Source: an uncultured Alphaproteobacteria bacterium
GTDB lineage: Bacteria; Pseudomonadota; Alphaproteobacteria; CAAHEQ01; UBA3637
DNA length: 63,062 nucleotides
Reading direction: 5' to 3'
Assembly (NCBI GenBank): GCA_934203105.1
Contig: CAKPYQ010000007.1
Location: 1 to 63,062, forward strand
Shown here piece after piece: positions 51,681 through 58,759 of the stretch. Under the pieces are notes generated by a model. That model was not told the DNA's origin and made no database searches. It saw nothing but the letters and a program-made list of their open reading frames with translations. The position numbers were made by a program, and so were the translations under genes. Numbering within the stretch: position 1 is the stretch's first letter; each line of letters begins with the position of its first letter.

Positions 51681-53062
51681 TTGCACATCTCCACTACATC
51701 AAGAACTTTCAATACCGTTGCGTCGTCCCACATACGACCGATGACTTGCAAACCATTGTTTGCACAACCGGCCGGAACGCCCGTTAAACAAGATGGCATT
51801 AAATAATTATCATTGAAACGCCCCTTTGCCGCACCGTGTTTTGCTTCCTCGATTGTGAACGGTGGAATAGGTACGGCCGGCGAGAACAACACATCGACTT
51901 TTTCAAACGCTTTGTCAAAGTCTTGTTTAATCAAAGAACGCATTTTTTGTGCCGGAACAAAGTAATCATTGTATCCTTTAGCGGACGTAAAGAACGTTCC
52001 TAAAATCATACGATTACGGACTTCTTGTCCAAATCCGGCCATACGCGTATTCATGTACATTTCGTCTAATGTTTTGCCTTCTTCGCGGACGCCATAGCGC
52101 GCACCGTCATAACGGGCTAAATTCGTTGTTGCTTCGCCTTGCGATACAACATAATAAACCATACCGGCTTCTTCGGTGTGAGGCATATCAACATCGATTA
52201 ACTCTGCGCCTTCGTCTTTTAAAAACTGAATTGCTTTTCCCCAATTTTCGGGAACTAATTCGGTATATTCTTTTGGAATACCGATTTTCATACCTTTAAT
52301 GTTTTTATCCAACGCTGCAACCATATTCGGAACTTCGCGCTTGGAGGAGGTTGAATCCTTTGCATCATACCCCATCATCGGTTCGATCATATGCGCGCAA
52401 TCTTCGATCGTGCGGCACAAAACGCCCGGTTCGTCCAAGCTGGACGCATACGCGATCACGCCATAACGAGAGCAACGTCCGTAAGTCGGTTTGAAACCGG
52501 ATACTTTACAAAAAGATGCGGGGTGACGGATTGATCCGCCTGTTTCCGTACCGGTAGCGCCGGCACATAAATGCGCAGCAACGGCACAGCCCGAACCACC
52601 GGAAGATCCTCCCGGTACACGCGTTTCATCGTGCGGGTTTTTGGTGACGCCAAAATAGCTGGTAATCGTTGAAGACCCCATAGCAAATTCGTCGGTGTTT
52701 GTTTTGCCCAAGCACACAGCGCCGGCATTCCATAAACGTTCTGTTGTTGTGGCTTCAAAAGGCGGTACAAAGTTTGATAAAATCCGGCTGGCGGCCGTTG
52801 TTCTGATGCCTTTTGTGCAGAACATATCTTTAATTGCCAAAGGAACGCCTTCCAATTTACCGGCTTTGCCTTGCGCCCGTCGTTCGTCAGAGGCTTTTGC
52901 CATTTCAATCGCATGTTCCGGCGTTTCGGTAATAAAAGCATTTAAACGGCGCTTTTCTTCCATATTTTTTAAATAAGCCGTTGTTACGTCAACGCTGCTA
53001 AATTCTTTGTTTTCAAGACCTTTTATCGTTTCGGTCAAAGTTAAATCGGTTAAGTTTGTCAT
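51677..53062 (-). CDS. gatA: aspartyl/glutamyl-tRNA amidotransferase subunit A
   Basis: GatA supplies ammonia from glutamine. The 461-residue protein has the amidase catalytic Lys (PLAIKDMFCTKGIRTTA) and the Ser-cis-Ser core (VPGGSSGGSGCAVAA, GTETGGSIRHPASFC). YGVIAYASSLDEPGVLCRTI also fits the family. It is slightly shorter than the usual ~485 residues, mainly in the C-terminal part. It is the middle gene of gatC-gatA-gatB and overlaps gatB. Confidence 0.96.
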   Translation of the reverse strand: MTNLTDLTLTETIKGLENKEFSSVDVTTAYLKNMEEKRRLNAFITETPEHAIEMAKASDERRAQGKAGKLEGVPLAIKDMFCTKGIRTTAASRILSNFVPPFEATTTERLWNAGAVCLGKTNTDEFAMGSSTITSYFGVTKNPHDETRVPGGSSGGSGCAVAAHLCAGATGTETGGSIRHPASFCKVSGFKPTYGRCSRYGVIAYASSLDEPGVLCRTIEDCAHMIEPMMGYDAKDSTSSKREVPNMVAALDKNIKGMKIGIPKEYTELVPENWGKAIQFLKDEGAELIDVDMPHTEEAGMVYYVVSQGEATTNLARYDGARYGVREEGKTLDEMYMNTRMAGFGQEVRNRMILGTFFTSAKGYNDYFVPAQKMRSLIKQDFDKAFEKVDVLFSPAVPIPPFTIEEAKHGAAKGRFNDNYLMPSCLTGVPAGCANNGLQVIGRMWDDATVLKVLDVVEMCK

Positions 53063-53067
53063 TATTT

Positions 53068-53361
53068 TTACTCCACCATTTTGGGAACACTGAAAAATTC
53101 ATCGGTAGCACCTTCGGGCGCGTTAGCCAAAACAGCTTCACGCTTATTGCCGTCCGTCACTTCGTCTTTGCGCAAAGCGATCGGTTCATCAAACGGCGAT
53201 ACCATCGGCGGAACAGTGTTGATTTGCGGGTTTTTCAATCTTTCCCCGATCCAATCCAAAGTTTCGGTAAACTCTTTGGCCATTACTTCGGCTTCATCAT
53301 CGGGAATGCGAACGCGCACCCAAAAAGCCATTTCTTTAATAGTATTTTTATCGATTTTCAT
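53068..53361 (-). CDS. gatC: aspartyl/glutamyl-tRNA amidotransferase subunit C
   Basis: GatC stabilises the GatA-GatB complex. The 97-residue protein has the family pattern IKEMAFWVRVRIPDDEAEVM, then DWIGERL. It ends with LANAPEGATDEFFSVPKMVE, which matches the conserved C-terminal hook. A frame opening at 53412 adds 17 unrelated residues. AAGGA lies 9 bases before the ATG at 53361, so this start is used. It leads the gatCAB operon. Confidence 0.93.
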   Translation of the reverse strand: MKIDKNTIKEMAFWVRVRIPDDEAEVMAKEFTETLDWIGERLKNPQINTVPPMVSPFDEPIALRKDEVTDGNKREAVLANAPEGATDEFFSVPKMVE

Positions 53362-53394
53362 TTTTATTTTCCTTTTTGCAAAAAGTATTTTTTT

Positions 53395-53422
53395 AGTATG
53401 CCTGATTTTCAAAAAAAGTCAA
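53395..53422 (-). promoter_or_regulatory. candidate promoter of gatCAB
   Basis: TTGACT, a 16-base spacer and CATACT are read on the minus strand, 34 bases before gatC. It is a moderate match. No convincing terminator separates it from the upstream cheR-like gene. Confidence 0.45.
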
Positions 53423-53503
53423 CTGTTTTTAAAAAATACTTGCAAATAAAAGTAAAAAGTAGCCGTTGTTTTGTACAAGAAAAACTGACGTTTTTTAAAA
53501 AAG

Positions 53504-54394
53504 TTACTTTTCCGATAAAGCCGATTTAAACAAAGGCTTTTTGGAAAAGTTCCACCCCAAAGCGTTAATGCGTTTGGCGACTTTTTGATCTTGTGTGCTT
53601 CTTAATCGATAGCACGCGATTTTATCGGGGACTTTTTCAAAGTATGGATTGTCGTGCAACACTTCCGACGCGCCGATGATCAAAAGCCCGTCCTGATTCA
53701 TAATTTGCGATAAGTTTAAAAGCGCTGTATCCTGTGCTTCTTCGGTCATAAATGACAACATATTTCGGCAAAGCACAATATCGAAATCATTTTCATCAAA
53801 CAAGTTCATCAAGTTATGAACCTGATAATGAATGTCCTTTAATACATCGGCATTTAAATGCCAATGGTCATTGGGGCAGAGCGTAAAGTATTTCAGCAAC
53901 AAACGAATAGGTAATCCTTTTTGGACTTCATAGTGTGAATAGAGCGCTTTTTTGGCGCGTTCGATCATCGTTCTTGACATATCCAAAGCGTAAATAGTCA
54001 ACGGTATTTTGGGCGCTAATTTCATTTCGTGTAAAAGCAGGGCTATTGAAACCGGCTCTTGTCCGCTGGCGCAACCGGCTGACAAAATACGCACGTGCGG
54101 GATGTTTGGATTTTGCCTTAATTTATTGCTTAAAAAGTTTTCGATTGTGTTAAAGACATATTTGTTTCTGAAAAAGCGGGTGTTATTGACGCTGACCGCC
54201 TCGATTACGGATTTGCGTAATTCGACATTGTTTAACTTTAACGAAGTTACCAAATCTTCCAATCCGATCAGGTTGTTTTGACGTAACACAGGACCTAATC
54301 GGCTTTCCAGCAAATAAAGTTGACTGGGAACCAGCGAAAAGCCGGAATGCTCTTTGAGTAATGAGGCAATAAATTCAAAATCTTGTGGTGTCAT
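53504..54394 (-). CDS. cheR: CheR-type protein methyltransferase
   Basis: CheR methylates glutamates of chemoreceptors with SAM. The 296-residue protein has the N-terminal helical domain (EFIASLLKEHSGFSLVPSQL, LLESRLGPVLRQ), the SVNNTRFFRNKYVF segment (usually TNETxFFR) and the SAM site ILSAGCASGQEPVSIALLL. NDFDIVLCRNMLSFMTEEAQ is also typical. It overlaps the response regulator gene by 4 bases (ATGA). No chemoreceptor, CheA, CheB or CheW gene is nearby, so it may act on a different protein in the ChpT-linked block. Confidence 0.85.
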   Translation of the reverse strand: MTPQDFEFIASLLKEHSGFSLVPSQLYLLESRLGPVLRQNNLIGLEDLVTSLKLNNVELRKSVIEAVSVNNTRFFRNKYVFNTIENFLSNKLRQNPNIPHVRILSAGCASGQEPVSIALLLHEMKLAPKIPLTIYALDMSRTMIERAKKALYSHYEVQKGLPIRLLLKYFTLCPNDHWHLNADVLKDIHYQVHNLMNLFDENDFDIVLCRNMLSFMTEEAQDTALLNLSQIMNQDGLLIIGASEVLHDNPYFEKVPDKIACYRLRSTQDQKVAKRINALGWNFSKKPLFKSALSEK

Positions 54395-54741
54395 AACAAC
54401 CCTGCCATCGCTAATTTGCTTTGTAAAATATCGTTGTCAAACGGCTTCATAATATATTCGGCCGCTCCCAAATCTAAGGCTTGCGCTATTTGGGTCGGTT
54501 CTTTTTCTTTGGATACGAAAATAACGGTCGTTTTTTGACGGATATCCTTTACAATATCTCCGATATTTTTGCCCGCCAAAGTCCAATCCGTAAATAAAAC
54601 GGCGGGATTGTTTTCTTCAATCATCGGTTTGATTTGTTCGGGGGTGTTTGCAAAAACGGAAACAAAACCGAAATCTTCCAACATCTTTGATAAGATGAGA
54701 GTCAATTGTTTTGAATCAAATGCGATTAAAGCTGTTTGCAT
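54391..54741 (-). CDS. single-domain response regulator
   Basis: The 116-residue receiver domain has the acceptor Asp in VLFTDWTLAG, the switch Ser region FVSKEK and Lys in EYIMKPFDNDIL. Near the N-terminus only one acidic residue is evident (IAFDSKQ), where the usual pair is DD, so metal binding may be altered. There is no output domain, as in DivK or CheY-type proteins. It starts 64 bases downstream of chpT and overlaps cheR, so a phosphate path through ChpT or a linked kinase is possible. Confidence 0.85.
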   Translation of the reverse strand: MQTALIAFDSKQLTLILSKMLEDFGFVSVFANTPEQIKPMIEENNPAVLFTDWTLAGKNIGDIVKDIRQKTTVIFVSKEKEPTQIAQALDLGAAEYIMKPFDNDILQSKLAMAGLL

Positions 54742-54805
54742 ACTTTCCCTTTCTGTCTTTTTTTTAATATGTCACAAATTTATTCGAAAAACAAGGAAAA
54801 AATCA

Positions 54806-55348
54806 TTATCGGATATAAATCTTGATTTGTGTTTCATCGGGGCGCATAGGCTGGATAGTCGCATTCATTTGTTGTGACAGGTAAAAGGCAAAAAAAGCCG
54901 GTGCATTTGTTGCATTTTCTTCTCCGCTTCCGTCGGTCAACAGAGTAAATAGCGACGTCGGATCTTTTAAAGCTTTACCACATGCCGAAATACAATCCGG
55001 TGTTATTGTAATGTCGGCACCGCGGTAAAAATAATCCGTTAAAGCCATAACCAAAAGACGCTGTAAATTGTTCTTGGCAGTTCCCGTCACTTCAAAGGGG
55101 ACAGAAAACGTTTTTAAGTATTCCGGCAAAGTATCGTCGCCCTCTTTGGGTAATCCGAAAGCTTGGCGAAAAAAACGCATTCTGGACATCAAGCTTGCCG
55201 AACTGGTTTGAATTAAATCGGTCGCATCGGCGGCAAAATCCGGATCGTCTTGTAACAATTCCGTTCCGTTGTAAATAGCGCCGATTGTACCGGATAAGTC
55301 GTGACTGATCCGTGTCGAAATCAGTTGAGTAAGCTTTAAATTATCCAT
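54806..55348 (-). CDS. chpT: ChpT-type histidine phosphotransferase
   Basis: ChpT passes phosphate from the kinase CckA to CtrA and CpdR in alphaproteobacteria. The 180-residue protein contains RISHDLSGTIGAIYNGTELL, where His16 sits in the conserved HDL motif of the four-helix dimerisation domain. RMRFFRQAFG follows, with a degenerate GHKL-like C-terminal domain, and the N-terminal part matches the ChpT pattern closely. The ATG lies inside the end of the SucD-like gene, with an 8-base overlap. No good ribosome site is visible there, so it probably depends on translation of the upstream gene. Confidence 0.82.
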   Translation of the reverse strand: MDNLKLTQLISTRISHDLSGTIGAIYNGTELLQDDPDFAADATDLIQTSSASLMSRMRFFRQAFGLPKEGDDTLPEYLKTFSVPFEVTGTAKNNLQRLLVMALTDYFYRGADITITPDCISACGKALKDPTSLFTLLTDGSGEENATNAPAFFAFYLSQQMNATIQPMRPDETQIKIYIR

Positions 55349-56228
55349 TTTTTTGTTCCATTAAGATTTTAAATACAGCATCTCCGATAGCCGCCGGCGA
55401 TGAGACAATAATCGAACCGGCTTGCTTTAAACATTCGTTTTTGTATTCCGCTGTTTCTGTCGGTGCGCCGACAATTGCGCTGATGTTTCCCATATATGTT
55501 TCGGCAGGGGCAAAATGGCCTGCGACATAGCTGATTAACGGTTTTTTCTTCTTTGCGTTTTGATAGTATTCGGCCAAGCGTTGTTCGAACGATCCGCCGA
55601 CTTCGCCGATCAGCAAAATAACCTTTGTTTTTTTGTCACGATTGAATAAATCCAAAATGTCCGTAAATTCCGTTCCCAAAATCGGATACGCCCCCAAAGC
55701 CACACAGGACGAAACGCCGATGCCTTTATTTTTTAACTGTTGCACGGCTTCGTAAAGCATAGATCCGGAACGAGACATAATTCCGACCGATCCGGGCAAA
55801 AATAAGTGTGCCGGCATTGTTCCGACTTTGCATTCGCCGGCCGTGATCAATCCGGTCGAGGCGGGGCCGATTAAATGGCTTTTGGATTTTTTTAATTTAT
55901 CCTTTAATTTTAAAATATCCTGTACAGGAATGCGTTCGGTTGTGCAAATGATCCACTTAATGCCCGCATTTAACGCTTCTTCGATTTCTGCGGCCGCTTT
56001 GGTGGGGGATGCAAAAATTACGCTGATTTGTGCTTTGGTTGCTTCCGCGGCTTGCTTGACCGTGTCATAAAGCGGGACATTCAACGTGGTCTGACCACCT
56101 TGTCCGGCCGCAACACCCGCAACAATGTTGGTGCCGTAAGCAATGGCTTGTTCGGTATTGGTCAATCCCGATGGGGTCAAAATCCCTTGACAAATAATTT
56201 TGCTTTTGGCGTTGGCTATGATTCCCAT
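55341..56228 (-). CDS. SucD-like protein lacking the catalytic histidine
   Basis: The 295-residue protein is clearly homologous to succinyl-CoA synthetase alpha (SKIICQG, TNTEQAIAYGTNIVAGVAAG, KVGTMPAHLFLPGSVGIMSR, VILLIGEVGGSFEQ). The phospho-histidine motif is changed. E. coli SucD has MGHAGAI around His246, and here the aligned segment is MGNISAI, with Asn. GPNCPGVI is GPASTGLI and the N-terminal GFTGSQG is GILTPSG. Normal phosphoryl transfer should therefore be impossible. It follows the SucC-like gene directly (TAA then ATG) and overlaps chpT by 8 bases. It is probably a pseudoenzyme with a regulatory or binding role, which is inference. Confidence 0.78.
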   Translation of the reverse strand: MGIIANAKSKIICQGILTPSGLTNTEQAIAYGTNIVAGVAAGQGGQTTLNVPLYDTVKQAAEATKAQISVIFASPTKAAAEIEEALNAGIKWIICTTERIPVQDILKLKDKLKKSKSHLIGPASTGLITAGECKVGTMPAHLFLPGSVGIMSRSGSMLYEAVQQLKNKGIGVSSCVALGAYPILGTEFTDILDLFNRDKKTKVILLIGEVGGSFEQRLAEYYQNAKKKKPLISYVAGHFAPAETYMGNISAIVGAPTETAEYKNECLKQAGSIIVSSPAAIGDAVFKILMEQKNG

Positions 56229-57416
56229 TTACATAATCTCCTGCACCGCGTGAATAATAACGTGGACAGCTTCGTCCATTCCCTTTTTGACAATGAACGG
56301 CAAACCGGATTCAAATAAAATGCGTGTTGCAATTTGCTCGTTCGTTCCGTCTATACGAACGACAATCGGCATTCCGACACTGATTTCACGCGCCGCGGCA
56401 ACCAATCCTTCCGCAATTAAATCACAACGCGTCGTTCCGCCAAAAATGTTAATTAAAACACCTTCAACATTTGGTTCGGATAAAACAGCTTTAAACGCCG
56501 ATGTCATCATTTCTTTTGTCGGGACGCTGCCGATGTCCAAAAGACAAGCCGGCTTTCCGCCGTGCAAATGGAACAAATCCAACGTCGCCATACCCAAGCC
56601 CGAACCGTTGATGATGCAACCGATATTGCCGTCTAATTTTGTGTATCGGAAATTATTTAATCGGGCGCGCCGTTCGTTGGGTGTTTCTTCCTCCAAATCC
56701 AGCATTGCCGTAATTTCTTTGTTGTTTGCGGCAGCATCAGGATCAAAACTGATTTTTCCCGACATAACAAAAAACTTTTTATCCGCCGTCATAATTAACG
56801 GGTCAATGTTGACTTCGAAAGCTTGATATGTAACAAAGACATTGAACAAAGCCTGTAAAATTCGGATCATCTTTTTTTGCAATCCGCGCGGCAGTCCTAA
56901 TTTGACCGCCACTTGCAAAGCTTTTGAATCGGACAGCTTTCCTTTTGTCAGCTTGACTTCCGTTTTAATTACTTTTTGGGGCGGGTTGTCCGGTGTGACT
57001 TCTTGAGCGGTTAAGAAAACTTTTTGCGCCTCAAAATCCACATTGATTGCTAAACGATAGCGTTTGACAGAAGCTTTCACTTCTTCGATGTAAACTTTTT
57101 TTACTTCGAATGCTTTTTGCCCGCTTAAAGGTGTTTTTAAATGATGAAACAGCATTGCTTCCGTTTCTTTTTGAACGGCTTTTGCCGTGGCAACTTTGCG
57201 TAGTCCGCTTTTTCTTTTTTGCTTTTGTTCATCTTCGATGAAATAGCCCTTGCCACGCAAAAAAGTCGGCACTTGTGCTTTGACGATATAGGGCGCGCAA
57301 TCCAAACGTTTGGCAACCTCATACGCTTCGCTGGGCGTATAAGCAACTGCGCCTTTTAAAACCGGAATACCCGCTTTGGCAAAAATTTTTTTGACTTGGT
57401 ATTCGTAAATTTGCAC
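56229..57416 (-). CDS. SucC-like protein with altered ATP-grasp residues
   Basis: The 395-residue protein aligns end to end with succinyl-CoA synthetase beta (YEYQVKKIFAKAGIPVL, DGNIGCIINGSGLGMATLDL, GVLINIFGGTTRCDLIAEGL). Key nucleotide-site segments differ: KAQVPTFLRGKGYF replaces KCQVHAGGRGKAGG, NIDPLIM replaces EINPLVI, and MSGKISFD replaces LDGKLGAD. The residues that would hold Mg-nucleotide thus appear changed. A GTG start with GGGGGAG 5 bases upstream is used. It lies 23 bases after the DHH gene and is contiguous with the SucD-like gene. Confidence 0.78.
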   Translation of the reverse strand: MQIYEYQVKKIFAKAGIPVLKGAVAYTPSEAYEVAKRLDCAPYIVKAQVPTFLRGKGYFIEDEQKQKRKSGLRKVATAKAVQKETEAMLFHHLKTPLSGQKAFEVKKVYIEEVKASVKRYRLAINVDFEAQKVFLTAQEVTPDNPPQKVIKTEVKLTKGKLSDSKALQVAVKLGLPRGLQKKMIRILQALFNVFVTYQAFEVNIDPLIMTADKKFFVMSGKISFDPDAAANNKEITAMLDLEEETPNERRARLNNFRYTKLDGNIGCIINGSGLGMATLDLFHLHGGKPACLLDIGSVPTKEMMTSAFKAVLSEPNVEGVLINIFGGTTRCDLIAEGLVAAAREISVGMPIVVRIDGTNEQIATRILFESGLPFIVKKGMDEAVHVIIHAVQEIM

Positions 57417-57439
57417 TTTGGCTCCCCCGTTTTTTTGTT

Positions 57440-58378
57440 TTAAGCACCGTCATAAATTGTGAAAAGATCGCCCATTAACTCCGTTTTGACTTTTGTCGCA
57501 TCGATCAAATCGGATTGGCAAGTACCGGCACCGGCGTGTCCGCCACCGTTGTATTTCAATAACAGTTCGCCCACATTGACGGGGCTGGTTCTTTTTAAAA
57601 TCGATTTACCCATTGAAAATGTCACTTTGTCCGATCCGTTTTCCTTTTGAATGAACAAAGATAAATCACATTGCGGATACAAGGCGTATACCATAAAACG
57701 ATTGCCGGGATAAAGTATTTCTTCATCGCGCAAATCAACAATGACCACATTTTTATGTACCAAAGCGCACCGTTTGATTTGATCGATAAAGTGATCTTGA
57801 TATGTATGGTACAACAAAATACGTTCCTGTAATTCGGGCAATTTTAAAATTTCATCAATGCTTTGACCGTCCCATTTTTCAATCAACAGCCTGAATAAAT
57901 CATCGTGAGACATTGAAAAATCGTGAAAGCGTTCAAAGCTGGTTTTCGGATCCAAAATAAAGTTAAATAAAGCCCAACCCGTCGGGTTTAAAATTTCTTG
58001 TTTTGTAAACTGTGCCGTGTCGGCTTTGTCCAAGGACGCTAATACTTCATCGAAAAGATGCGGGAATTTTTCGTCCATTTTAAAGTATTCGTAAATCACG
58101 CGTGCGGCGGACGGTTTTGTCGGATCGCATATAAAGTTTTTACGGTCTTTGCCGATGCGTTTGTCTTCGCTTAAATGATGATCAAAGGCCATATAAATGC
58201 CCGGAACATAAGGTAAATTTGCCGAAATATCGTTTTCCATAATTTCAACGCGTTCGTGTTGCATGTCACGCGGGTGAACGAATAAAATATCGTCAATTAA
58301 ATCCAATTTTTTTAATAATAAACAGCAAACAAACCCGTCAAAATCGCTGCGCGTAATCAATCGATATTTTTTTTCCAT
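57440..58378 (-). CDS. DHH-family phosphoesterase
   Basis: The 312-residue protein has the DHH superfamily motifs: RSDFDG near residue 9, DHH (MAFDHHLSEDKR) near residue 65, and the DHHA1-type NGGGHAGAGTC near residue 285. Members cleave short phosphodiesters or pyrophosphates, such as nanoRNA, cyclic dinucleotide products or polyphosphate. The substrate here is not visible. The ATG at 58378 has AAAGG 8 bases upstream. A TTG codon just before it is not used. It heads the block with the SucC/SucD-like genes. Confidence 0.85.
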   Translation of the reverse strand: MEKKYRLITRSDFDGFVCCLLLKKLDLIDDILFVHPRDMQHERVEIMENDISANLPYVPGIYMAFDHHLSEDKRIGKDRKNFICDPTKPSAARVIYEYFKMDEKFPHLFDEVLASLDKADTAQFTKQEILNPTGWALFNFILDPKTSFERFHDFSMSHDDLFRLLIEKWDGQSIDEILKLPELQERILLYHTYQDHFIDQIKRCALVHKNVVIVDLRDEEILYPGNRFMVYALYPQCDLSLFIQKENGSDKVTFSMGKSILKRTSPVNVGELLLKYNGGGHAGAGTCQSDLIDATKVKTELMGDLFTIYDGA

Positions 58379-58471
58379 CAATAAAGCCTTTCATTTTTTT
58401 TATTTTTGTGTAAAATAATAAAAATCAATTAAGCTTATCTTTGCATACTTTAAAGGAGTTGTCCAGTAAAA

Positions 58472-58756
58472 ATGCGTAAAAATATATATATTTTTTTTGT
58501 AATTGTTTCCGTTTTTTGTTTTACGGGCTGTACGGCCTTTGTCGATACACGGCGGGAAGCGGGACAAGTTCAGCCTGTCGGGCAATCCGCGCCGCATTAT
58601 TTAGCGTTGTGCTATAACCCGATGTTCCACAATCAAGGTGAACTTCAAGTTCTGGCCGACAAAACGTGTACTTCCGGCAAAGCCACTTATGACAGAACAC
58701 GTTATTTTAATTGTACGCTGTTTTATCCGAATACCGCTTTTTATAAGTGCGAATAA
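58472..58756 (+). CDS. small Cys-rich lipoprotein
   Basis: The 94-residue protein has a lipoprotein signal (IYIFFVIVSVFCFTGC, lipidation Cys at 20). Four more Cys follow in the mature part (LALCYNP, DKTCTSG, YFNCTLF, FYKCE), which could form two disulfides in the periplasm. No family was recognised. The AAAGGAG site lies about 13 bases from the ATG, a longer gap than usual. It converges on the 870-residue protein gene. Confidence 0.6.
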   Translation: MRKNIYIFFVIVSVFCFTGCTAFVDTRREAGQVQPVGQSAPHYLALCYNPMFHNQGELQVLADKTCTSGKATYDRTRYFNCTLFYPNTAFYKCE

Positions 58757-58759
58757 GCT

